Origin: Cladosporium sp. IMV 00045
Taxonomy: Eukaryota > Ascomycota > Dothideomycetes > Cladosporiales > Cladosporiaceae
Direction: 5' to 3'
Length of the DNA stretch: 64,000 nucleotides
Assembly: GCA_001931905.2 (NCBI GenBank)
Contig: MSJI02000689.1
Location: 1 to 64,000, forward strand
Positions 29,988 to 40,200 of this stretch are shown in pieces. The notes under the pieces were generated by a model that did not search any database, had not been told where the DNA came from, and saw only the letters and a list, made by a program, of their open reading frames with translations. A program made the position numbers and the translations under genes. Positions within the stretch are counted from its first letter, which is position 1. Each line of letters begins with the position of its first letter.

Positions 29988-31165
29988 ATGCTGCAACCCC
30001 GGATACGACCCGTCTGCACCGCCTACCGCAGCCTCCTCTCCTCCGCGACCAGCAGAAACGTCTCCCGACAGGCGCAGCCTTTGAAGGCCACCAGCGCAAC
30101 CAAAGATGCCACCGCCACATCCATCACCACAAACTCTCCACCTCCCACCCGCAGACGATCTGGAGTGCTGAACCTGCAGACGTATAAGCCCAGGACGCCC
30201 GGTGTCCGCCACTTGAAGCGCGTTGTCAACGACCATCTGTGGAAGGGCAAGCCTTACGCCAAACTCACGTTCGCAAAAGTCGGTCATGGCAAGGGTGGTC
30301 GCAACAACACTGGACGTGTCGTCATGAGGCATAGAGGTGGTGGTGCGAGGAGGAGAATTAGAACGGTGGACTTCCAGCGCAGCGAGCCTGGTAAGCACAT
30401 GGTGGAACGCATCGAATACGACCCCAACCGCTCCGCCCATCTGGCTCTGGTTGAGAACCTCGAGACCAAGAGGAAGAGCTACATCATCGCCGCCGAGGGC
30501 ATGCGCGCCGGCGAGACCGTCGAGTCATTCCGCTCCGGTATCCCTCGTGAGCTGCTGGCCAGCATGGGTGGCGTGGTGGATCCTGGTATGCTGGCTGCGA
30601 AGACTGCTTTCCGCGGCAACTGCTTGCCGATGAAGATGGTGCCGCTCGGAACATCAGTGTACTGCGTCGGTAGCACAACCAACAAAGGTGCGGTGTTCTG
30701 CCGCAGCGCTGGCACGCATGCCACTGTTATCGCGAAGAACGAGTTCGGCGGCAAGGTCAGAGATGTCACTGTTCGGTTGCAGAGTGGCGAGATTCGCAGG
30801 GTCAGCGCAGAGGCTTGCGGCACTATCGGTACCGCCAGCAACCCTTTCTGGCATTTCAGACAGCTCGGCAAGGCCGGTCGCAGCAGACACCTGAACATCC
30901 GACCAACGGTTCGTGGTCTGGCCATGAACGCAGCAGACCACGCCCACGGTGGTGGTAGAGGTAAGAGTAAGGGTAACGTTCACCCTGTGTCCATCTGGGG
31001 AACACCGGTAAGTTTCGAGATTCGCTCCTCTACGTCAACAGAAATACTAATATTCCTATTCTTTAGGCCAAGGGTGGTTTCAAGACGCGCCAAAAGCGCA
31101 ACCCCAACAAGCACGTCGTCAAGGAGAGGCCTCGCAACCACGGCAAGAGGAGGAGTACCAACTAA
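29988..31165 (+). CDS. RML2: Mitochondrial large-subunit ribosomal protein uL2m (Rml2)
   Basis: Two exons, 29988-31007 and 31067-31165, with a 59-bp intron (GTAAGT...TTTAG), phase 0. The product is 372 residues. The first 45-60 residues are Arg/Ser/Thr-rich without acidic residues, a mitochondrial presequence. Conserved uL2 segments follow: KGGRNNTGRVVMRHRGGGA and RRRIRTVDF, a central YIIAAEGMRAGETV, and the peptidyl-transferase-proximal loop RGLAMNAADHAHGGGRGKS in which the family's key His is present. The short second exon supplies the basic tail KGGFKTRQKRNPNKH. uL2 is required for subunit association and peptidyl transfer. Downstream intergenic sequence to 31889 separates it from a Zn2Cys6 gene on the same strand. 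Confidence 0.96.
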
Positions 31166-31889
31166 TCGCGGCATCCACCCGTTGCGGCGCTCTTGTCTCT
31201 ACCTCTGCGCTTTTGTACATTATCCCTGCATCTCATGATGTGTATTACCAAGATATACCTAGATGTACAAATACGTTTTATCTCGAAACCGTTCATTTCA
31301 ACGACTGCACCCCCGTTCGAGGATTGGAGACATGCATATATTGTGTCTCGTTACTCCCTATCGTATTTGTCGCGCGATCATTAAATTACAAAAGAAAGTG
31401 TAGTCTCAGCACCTCCTGAGGATTGATCTAACATGCATAATCTTCAGAACGCTTGTTTCGACGATCGACCGGCTTTGAACGTTAAGCTAATCATAAATAA
31501 GAAGCCGCCTTGCGCCATTCGTTCGAGCGTCTGCAGATCCTCAAAGCGGGCTGGAGGGATGCGAACGCGACATGAAGTAAAGACTCGAATGACAGCCGTC
31601 ACTACCAGCAAGTCACTCATACCACTGATATCGTTTACAATCCATAATCGCTTCAAAACGTATACATACAAGTCCCTCGTTGGGCATCCTTCCCGTGCGC
31701 TAAACAACGAACGATCGAAGCGCCAAACTCAATCTCGCCTAATCGCCGTCCCACGTACGAGATCCCGCATCCTTCAAGGTTGCTGTGTCAGCTCTATAGA
31801 TCGCATGTGGCCCTTTCTCAAGGGGAGACCCTAACAAAGTATTGACCGCCGTCCCGTGAACTGAATTAAGACCTTTTGAATGCGCAACC
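31166..31889. other. Intergenic between uL2m and Zn2Cys6 gene
   Basis: 724 bp with the 3' UTR of uL2m and the promoter/leader of the regulator. Frames at 31433-31834 (+) and 31444-31707 (-) overlap each other and show no domain. Confidence 0.5.
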
Positions 31890-34616
31890 ATGGCGCAATC
31901 GCCGGACTCCTCGCCCGACGAAGACTACTTCAACGACCTCTCACGCCAGCCCAGCACGAAGCTGACAAACGCCGCCGCTGCCTCCGCCCAACCCGCCGCA
32001 CAACAGCAAGAAGACAACAGCCAGATCCCCAAACCAAAACGCATCGCCTGCGTGCTGTGTCGCAAGCGCAAGCTCAAATGCGACGGCGTCAAACCCTCCT
32101 GCGGCACCTGCAACCGCTTGCAGCACGATTGCTCGTACGATGAGGTCAGGCGCAAGAGCGGGCCTAAGAGGGGGTATGTTAAGGCGCTGGAGGCGAGGTT
32201 GGCGCAGGTGGAGACGCTGCTGAAGGGGCAGGATGAGCCTGTTGTGGAGAGGGAGTTGTCGAATGGTGGGGATAAGAGGAATGGTACTGCTGGGGGCGTG
32301 GCGCAAGGTAATAATGCGCCATTACTGGATGTTGGTGGGAACGTCGCGGTGGGCGCGAATGGTGGTTCTGCTCAGGCGGTACTCTCGCAAGGGACGTTCA
32401 ACCAAGCACAGAATGGAGATGTCAACATGGCACAGGAAGAAGAATTCCCTTGGGAGATGATCGGACTGGGTTTGGACGAGCCGCTTCCACCTCAAGACGC
32501 CATCGATGAACTCACGCAAGCTTTCTTCGACAAGTTCCATCCTTCTGGTCCCATGATTCACCGGCCCAGGTATCACGCCGCCATGCACCTGGCGCCCCAC
32601 GCCCGACCGCCCATTTGCCTGCGATATGCCATGTGGGCGAACGCGGCGGCGGTGACGGACAAGTACGAGGGATTGCAAGAACACTTCTACCAGAGAGCGC
32701 GCAAGTACATACAGCAAGACGAGATGCGCGGTCACGGCGAGGGCATGATCACCATCGCGCACGCGCAGACCTGGGTCCTCCTCGCCTCGTACGAATTTAA
32801 GATGATGTTCTTCCCGCGCGCCTGGATGTCCGCCGGTCGGGCTTGTAGGATGACGCAGATGATGGGCCTGCATCGCTTGGATGGCCAGGCTTTGGACGTC
32901 AAGCAGTGTCTACCGCCTCCGAGAGACTGGACGGAGCGAGAGGAGAGGCGGCGGACGTTCTGGATGAGTTTCTGCGTTGATCGTTACTCGAGCATTGGCA
33001 CTGGTTGGCCTATGGTTATCGAAGAGAGGGATATTTTGACTTTCTTGCCTGCTGATGAAAGGTCTTACGAGACGGGCAAGCCTCAAAAAAGTGTATCACT
33101 AGAGGATGCTCTGGAGCCCTCAGGAGCTCAAAAGATCTCGAGTTTCGGCTCTGTTGTTCTGTTGGCTGCTTTGTTCGGCCGCAACCTGACCCACCTCCAC
33201 CGTCCCGGACCGAACGATAACGACGACGACATCAACGGTGAGTTCTGGAAGAGACACAATCAGATGGACAACGTCTTACTGCATACCGTACTCGCACTGC
33301 CCGATTCACTTCGTCTTCCCTACGGTCTGAACGATCCAAACATCATCTTCATGAACATGAACATCCATACCTCTGCCATCTGCCTTCACCAAGCCGCGAT
33401 CTTCAAGGCGGAGAGGAATCGCATGCCTGCGAGGATCGCGGCGGAGAGCAAGGTGCGTTGCATAACCGCTGCAGCTGAAATTGCAGGCATCATGCGGACC
33501 ATCAGCCACTTGGACCTTGCCTCTATGAATCCCTTCATCTCCTTTTGTTTGTACGTGGCGGCAAGAGTCTTTGTTCAGTATTTGAAGTCACGGCCGAAGG
33601 ATAACCAAATTCGAACCTCATTGCAATTCCTCCTCTCGGCTATGCATGCCCTCAAGCGCAAAAACCCTCTGACGGAATCATTCTTGGTGCAACTGGACGT
33701 GGATCTAGAAGGGGCTGGATTGGAAGATACGCGCGCCCTTCGTTCACAGATGAAGCAGTCGACCACGGCGAACAGATCACCAGCCTGCCCGTCTAGTCAC
33801 CTTGGCATGTCAGAGGTGAATTCCACACATCAACGACGACCTCCTGCATACGGCGATCAAGGCTTAGCGGTGTACAACCAGCCCGACGCCCAAAACGTGC
33901 CCAGCATCCCAGTGATGTCTGGCACTTCAGATCCATACAATCAAGACTCATCAGACCCATCCTTCAACTTCCTACCAAGCGACCCAATACAATTCGACGT
34001 CACGACCCGCGAACAGCGCACACCCGGCTCACTACACACCCTCAACGACTCAAACACCTTCCGCAGCCCCGCCAATCTAAACGCAGACATGGACACCAGC
34101 CCCGACGGCAGCGGCGCAGGCGGGCAACACACGCCAAGCTCACAGCAGAACTCCTCCCACACCTCCAACACAGCCTACTCCCCTCCAAACCAGCAAGACC
34201 TAAACCAACACCACCACCAGCATCAGCAGCATCACCAACCCCCCACCTCCCAGCCCTCCTACCCAACAAACCCCACGCACCAATCCTTCTTCGACCCCAC
34301 CTCCTCCTCCTCCTCCTCCTCCTCCTTCCCAAGCAACTTCGACATGTCTTCATTCCCCAGTCAAACCTTCCCATCAACAAACCAACAACAACCCTTCCTC
34401 CAGCCCCACCAAACATGGGACTCAGCCAACAGCAACCTAGCAAGCGGCACGGGTCTCACGCCCGGCGGCGGCCCCGGCGTAGATATCATGACGATGAGCG
34501 ACGTCGACTGGAACCAAATGATGGAAGGGCTGGGGGATTGGAATCAGGCGATTTTGCTCGATCAGGATGGTGGGAGTTTGGAGCATATGGCGGCTGCGGG
34601 AGGGGAGGGGGGGTAG
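31890..34616 (+). CDS. Zn2Cys6 transcription factor with fungal-specific TF domain
   Basis: Single frame, 908 residues. The binuclear cluster lies at about residues 54-81 with spacing C-x2-C-x6-C-x6-C-x2-C-x6-C (CVLCRKRKLKCDGVKPSC, then GTCNRLQHDC), followed by a basic linker KSGPKRGYVKALEARL and a likely coiled dimerisation helix (RLAQVETLL). The middle homology region runs about 205-560 (FFDKFHPSGPMIHRPRYH, CRMTQMMGLHRLD, RRRTFWMSFCVDRYSS, TGWPMVIEERDI). The last 250 residues are Gln/His/Ser/Pro-rich, including a nine-Ser run from a TCC repeat at about 34299-34326, a typical low-complexity activation region. It acts in the nucleus on CGG-type sites. Its targets cannot be told: neighbours are housekeeping genes, so it is probably not a cluster-specific regulator. 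Confidence 0.92.
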   Translation: MAQSPDSSPDEDYFNDLSRQPSTKLTNAAAASAQPAAQQQEDNSQIPKPKRIACVLCRKRKLKCDGVKPSCGTCNRLQHDCSYDEVRRKSGPKRGYVKALEARLAQVETLLKGQDEPVVERELSNGGDKRNGTAGGVAQGNNAPLLDVGGNVAVGANGGSAQAVLSQGTFNQAQNGDVNMAQEEEFPWEMIGLGLDEPLPPQDAIDELTQAFFDKFHPSGPMIHRPRYHAAMHLAPHARPPICLRYAMWANAAAVTDKYEGLQEHFYQRARKYIQQDEMRGHGEGMITIAHAQTWVLLASYEFKMMFFPRAWMSAGRACRMTQMMGLHRLDGQALDVKQCLPPPRDWTEREERRRTFWMSFCVDRYSSIGTGWPMVIEERDILTFLPADERSYETGKPQKSVSLEDALEPSGAQKISSFGSVVLLAALFGRNLTHLHRPGPNDNDDDINGEFWKRHNQMDNVLLHTVLALPDSLRLPYGLNDPNIIFMNMNIHTSAICLHQAAIFKAERNRMPARIAAESKVRCITAAAEIAGIMRTISHLDLASMNPFISFCLYVAARVFVQYLKSRPKDNQIRTSLQFLLSAMHALKRKNPLTESFLVQLDVDLEGAGLEDTRALRSQMKQSTTANRSPACPSSHLGMSEVNSTHQRRPPAYGDQGLAVYNQPDAQNVPSIPVMSGTSDPYNQDSSDPSFNFLPSDPIQFDVTTREQRTPGSLHTLNDSNTFRSPANLNADMDTSPDGSGAGGQHTPSSQQNSSHTSNTAYSPPNQQDLNQHHHQHQQHHQPPTSQPSYPTNPTHQSFFDPTSSSSSSSSFPSNFDMSSFPSQTFPSTNQQQPFLQPHQTWDSANSNLASGTGLTPGGGPGVDIMTMSDVDWNQMMEGLGDWNQAILLDQDGGSLEHMAAAGGEGG

Positions 34617-35180
34617 GGGTTTGATTTGATTGCGAGTCATGCATGGGGTTGGGAAGTTGTTGCAATCGTTTTCTCTTGCTGTGATGGCTTAGGGTTCTCA
34701 ATGATGATGATTTGTTACGCTATGTTACGATACCACTGCGATTTTCATGTTGTTGCATTTTCGGGCGTTCTTTTAGAGAGGAGGAATTTAGTGGGTGGCC
34801 ATGGCCTGCCATAGGGAATTTGGGAAATTGTGAATATATTTGGTTCTCTCTTCTCCGTTTCTGCAAATTCACGCTGGAGACGGCTCTCTTTCCTTCGTCA
34901 AAACATTGGGCAGGGTAACTATCATTGCATGTACGGTCTTGCCACTTGAGCTTCGTTGAAAGCACCCGTTTTGTTGCTAACGTCCAAACGCCCTGGCTTC
35001 ATTTGCAGGCGGTGTCCCGTTCCCCGTATGTGCGTACGACAGAAATGATCGCGCGGGGCCTGCATTGTCATGTTCTCGGCTCAGAAGTCATTGCGCCATC
35101 TTTTCGAAAGTCTCAAGAAACAGAAAAAGGAGCTCCCATAAGCGGCATTTTTCAGAAAGCGGGCTGGTCCATGCCGGTGC
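34617..35180. other. Convergent 3' region, Zn2Cys6 gene / TRM11
   Basis: 564 bp containing the two facing 3' UTRs. No supported gene. Confidence 0.5.
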
Positions 35181-36864
35181 TCAGGAATTCCTGAAGCCTT
35201 CGAAGTACTGCACGAGGGAAAGAATCGAATGTCAGCAAAAGTATTTCGGCAGGGGAACGCAACACCCTAAGAGATCGTGTAGTACGTACCTTCTTTCTGA
35301 AATCATTCAAGTCATTCGCCGTAGTCGTGCCACCAATATGAGAAGCCGCTTGCAATTCGAGTCGTTGCACTCCATAAGCCGCCAGAGCGTCGGCTGGGAT
35401 CTCTGTGTCCTGAAGACGTCGGTAGGTGAGGAGACGGCGGGACCCTGTTCGTGTTGTTAGTAAGTCTTACGATGACCAGGGGTGGGTTTTCGGTTCACTC
35501 ACATTTGTTGAAATGCTGTTTACTCTCCGCCACGAGCGCCAGAGCTGGATGCTGCGGGATGGCGTATTCTTCAGCCTCAGGCTCTTGTTCTCCTTCTTGC
35601 TGCTGTGCTGTTCCTTCAGAATCGCCTTCGGGATCCTCTTTGGCACCTGCGACGGGCATCCACATGCACAAACGTCCACCGTCAACGAGCCTCAGCGCGG
35701 AAAAGTCAAGAATGTCATCAAGCATGCGGACGAAACTGTAAGGCTTCTTCGGTGGAATGTAGTCGCTCTGAAGATGCGCGGGCACGCCGTTGGACAGAAC
35801 GACTTCCTGCTGCAGATGCTCCTTGGTGTGGCCGAGGACTTTCAGCCCTTCCCTGACGCCATAGGGAGGATCGCACACGATGGCGTCAAGGATGCGTCCG
35901 CCGATCAAGGGCGAGTTTGTGAGGTCCGCCGTCACGCCGCCGAGGTAGAGGTCGGACGTGCCATACTGCTTGAAATTGCTGGCGACGTTGCGTCCTTTCT
36001 TGCCCCGGATGCTTCGTCCGTCGAGATCGCTGCCGAAGACGGCGGCGCCGAAGTGTGCGCATGATACGGGGAAGGAGCCGGTGCCCATGAAGGGATCGTA
36101 GGCTAGTGTTCCTGGCGCGGAGAGGGCCATGTTGGCTGTCACCAGGGACAGCTCGGCGTCCATGGAAGTGGTGGCGATGTAATGTCTCTTCTTCACATTG
36201 TATTTGTTCATGGCTTTCCGGCCGCCCTCGCCGACTTCTCTGCCGAAGTAGATGGAGTGAGGCTTGGGTGCGTCGAGCTCGTAGTCTTCGAAGATGATGA
36301 ATTGATTCTTTGGTTTCGACATGACGATGCGGCCTGTGAATTTCATGTAGCCGAACGACTCGACGATCTGCCATTTCTCGTCGTTCGAATGAGTCCCTCG
36401 AAATGAGTCAAATTCAAAGCGAAATGTGTCTCCTTGGTATTCGGGCCAGAGGTGCTCGCTTCGCCGTCTGATGTCCACGTGCAGAGAGTCGAAGTCCTCG
36501 CCACTGCCCCAGAGCTCGTAGATTTTCTGGACGAGAATTGAACGAGCAACGAGCTCTCTGGCGGCTTGTATTGGGTTTTCTGATTCATCGAATGCGATGA
36601 TGGCGAAAGGTGTCTGCCAGATGTTATTAACGATCTTCTGCTAAGGGCGACAAGATGAGAATGAAGGGTTGAGATGAGCAAGAGCATACAACAACCTTTG
36701 CTATCGTTACAACCCTCCATTCATGAATGAGAAACAAGACTTCAACATACATCATCGGAGTAGAAGATCCATCGTATTTTGATATTGCAAAGTTCGGCGA
36801 GGGCTTCGATTTCGGGTTGGCGAAAGGTCTCGTGTATTTGCACGAAGCGAATCAGATATTCCAT
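35181..36864 (-). CDS. TRM11: tRNA (guanine(10)-N2)-methyltransferase catalytic subunit TRM11
   Basis: Four exons: 36864-36751, 36613-35503, 35444-35290 and 35207-35181, all in frame, giving 468 residues. Exon 1 encodes MEYLIRFVQIHETFRQPEIE, diagnostic of the Trm11 N-terminus. A THUMP-like region (IYELWGSGEDFDSL) follows, then the Rossmann methyltransferase: DPFMGTGSF as SAM-binding motif I, FGSDLDGR, and the catalytic DPPYGVREG, which is the (D/N)PPY motif for exocyclic amine methylation. The final exon is 27 nt and supplies YFEGFRNS, the expected end. With Trm112 as partner it makes m2G10 in cytoplasmic tRNAs. The first intron (137 bp) is the longest in the gene. All catalytic elements are present. 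Confidence 0.95.
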
Positions 36865-37246
36865 GACTCAGATCGACCTCTCCAAATGCGCTGTTTTTGG
36901 GGTGCAGATACGATTCTTATGTTTTGTATCTCTGGTCTCACGATTTCTGAAATGTGACAGGCGTTTGTAGGTTCAATAAGTTATAATCGTTAACAGAGTC
37001 ATTTAGAAAACGTGCAGCAAGGTTCGCTAGCGCAAGATTTCACTGCCAAGACGCAGAACTGTCTCCATCGCTGGTGTAGGTCGAGTCGACCGAATAGCGA
37101 AGAAAGAAAGAAGCAGACACGAAAATCGATGCAACAGAAAAAAAAAGGAAAAATTTATCAAGCAAAATCGCAATTGATAAGTCATGCTGTGGTCAAATCC
37201 TCTGTTCATGTACTCAGTCTCAAAACTCGCATGACCAATACCTATC
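36865..37246. other. Intergenic, TRM11 promoter and DNA2 3' UTR
   Basis: 382 bp between two minus-strand genes. It must serve as TRM11 promoter and DNA2 3' flank. A short A-run lies at 37137-37146. No gene supported. Confidence 0.5.
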
Positions 37247-40200
37247 TCAACCCTCAAAATCAAAATCCTCTCCAGTCAAATCCTCAAAGATATCCACAGC
37301 GATCTGCTGCCGCATCTTCGCCTGCTTTGCTTTCATCACTGGTTTCTCCGCGCTACCCGTGATGACCTTCTCGGGCTTCTTCACACCTCCAGTACCGATC
37401 TTCGAGGGGCCCCTGTTCCGCGCTGAAGTGGTCTCCTGCAGTGTGTTCGCATTGCTGTCTGCTCTTCTCCTCTTACTGGGGCTCGGCGAAGGCCGGGGCA
37501 GCTTCTTGCCTGGCGGTGATTTTTTTGCACTCGCAGCTTCAATAGCCACGGCAGCTGCCTGCTGCGACGCAAAACCGAAAGCGTGCATCTCGTCTGCCCC
37601 TGTGGGCAAATCCATGCTACATCCTTTCCCATCGACAAGCGCCAGGAATTTGGTCAACAAGTCATTGTTCCTGAGAGTCCTTCTGCTCCCGAAAACGACT
37701 AACTTTGATCTGGCGCGTGTGAGAGCGACGTTGACTCTTCGCCAGTCTTTCAACAAGTCCCCGACGATTCCAGCTTCGTTGGAGCGAACCATGGATAGAA
37801 TTATGCATTCTTTGTCACGACCTTGGAAACGGTCGGCAGAATCAATCTCTACTTCAGGGCTGATTCCCGCGGTCCGGAAGAGTTGCCTGAGGAGAGCAAG
37901 TTGAGAGCGGTATAGAGTAATGACACCAATCTCGCGGCCTGAGACCCCTAAGGCAAGTAGAGAGCTGACGGTCTGAGCAGTCAGTGCTGCCTCAATGGCG
38001 TTGGTGATGTTTTTGCCAGAAGTCAAAGTTTCCAGAGATGCAGGACCAATCGGATCGATGTTGGCAAAAACAACCTTGGTTTCGGGGCTTGTGAGACGAG
38101 CAAGCCAACAGGAGGCACTGGGCGTATTGCAGGTCTGTTGTTGCTGATGAAGACTTTCCAGGCCAGACGGATTAGGCACCTGCAACTGACGGTTGGCAAC
38201 AGATCCATTGCCGCACTTCAATTTGCCAGAGTAAATAAGCTCATTTGAGAGGCTCATGATGTCCTCACACATTCTGTATTGCCGACCCAGCGTAGCGACC
38301 GCCTCAGGGAAACGTTCGCTCAGCTGTCTGAACAGGCTAATATCCAATCCGCCCTCCAGCGCATCTCGGTTTTGCACCAATGGCGGGAGCTGAAAGTGGT
38401 CGCCGACGAGCACAAATTTTCTCGCGTGCAGTAAAGGACCCAGAGAAGTCGGCAGCGTGATCTGTGAAGCTTCGTCCACGATGCACACATCAAACGCACG
38501 GCGTTGAAACAGCGCGTGATTAGTTCCCATACAGGTGGTTGCCACGATGCAGCAACCCATGTAAGTTTCATCGATCTCGCCGATAGAGTGTCTCGGCGTG
38601 GCCGCAAGCTTGCAGAACGTCTGCACTTCAGGGTTAATTTTCGCCGGAACACCCAGGCGGAGGATACTACCCTCCGGAGCGACATTGCGAATCTTGAGGA
38701 GGATGTTGTCGACGGCGGTGTGCGTGAAAGACGTCAAAAGAATGGTCTTCTTTTCGGCAAGAAGGGCACGGATGACATGGGCAATGGTAGTGGTTTTGCC
38801 GGTTCCTGGCATGCCGAGGATAAGAGCGTAATCCTTTGCTGCCAGTACCTTGCTCACAGCAGCCTGCTGATCGTCGTTCATCTGTCCCAGTTGCGAAGGC
38901 TGCAGTGATGGCAAGCTCGACGAGTTTGCAAACTGTGGCGGCGCGTCAAAAACGATCTGGTTTCGTAGTTTGGCGTGAATAGGATGAGAAGACATCAGCG
39001 TCACCAGCTTGTTGCGAATCAAAGCAAGACCATTGGAGAACTCGTCCTTGTCGACTCTGTAGAGGGGCGGAGATAAGTCGGCATGGGTGACAATTGGCCG
39101 GCGGCTGGTTTCCATGACTCCTTTGAAGGTTTGGTTGTCCTGGGTGTCAAAGTTGCTGAGTCTCTGCCTGGCATCTCCAAGCTTTCGGTCGACAGCTACT
39201 GTGATGTGTTGCTTTGACGTGGCGATCACATAGCCATTCGCGAGAGCCCATTGACCCTTCTCAGAAGATACGACCACAGGTTCGCCAACAGTCAATTGGC
39301 TTCCTTCAGCAAATGAAGTCCCAGTTGCATCCTGTGCGCGACTGAAGGCGTATGTGTAGCGATTGATCTTTCCACCAAATCCTTCGATGCCATCAACAAT
39401 GCTCGAAGCAACAGCCGCAGCAGTGGAGGAAAGATCCTGGTCGATGACCAGCTTTCCGAAGCAACGGCCAGACTCTTCGCGTTCAGACGATGCCATGGTC
39501 CAGAGTTCCCTGCGGAAACGGCTCGACTCGCTTTCCTCGAAAGTGAGCAGCTTGTCCCATTTGCTGAACCAAGAACGAAGCGCCTGCGCTTGTGATTTGT
39601 CGTGTGATGAAGAGTTCAGCAGATGGCCCACAGCTTCGTGCCAAACAAGAGCATGGTTCTTTTTCCCATCATCAACCATTCCAGCTGAATCAGCAGACCC
39701 ATCTTCCGCGAGGGCATGGTATGTGAAGCACGATTGTTGCGCATAGCATTTGCCACACTTGAAAGCGTTCCGCAGCAGGGCGGGTAGGCCAGATCGCTCA
39801 AACTCTTGGGAGTTGGTTTCTTCTTCAACGTGGCCATCCTTCAGTGGGTACTTGGCTTTGTGGATATAGCTCGCGAGCCTGTTTCGCTGTTGTATCATTT
39901 GCCGAATCTCATTGACTGGAGGCGCGATGCGAGTCATAGATGAGCTCTCGAGGTAGTACAGAATGCCTGCTTTGACTGCCACGTCGTAGCGGTCGGAAAG
40001 AAGAAGAGTGTACAACGCCGTCTGCGCTCTATGAGCAGGTGACTGCGTCGTCCGCCCAGTCTTGACTTCGAAAGGCGTTACGAGCTGCTTCAAGGGTTGC
40101 CTTGGATCATCGCGCAGCGCGGCTTGGATAGTGGCGTCGATGTTTCCCTTGAGACCGTATTGTGGCGACCAAATATGCTCTTCAACAGCAATGAGCTTGT

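Noticed and set aside
34299..34326. TCC repeat as a possible microsatellite locus of note
   Set aside because: It is an in-frame poly-Ser tract in the activation region of a Zn2Cys6 regulator, a common feature.
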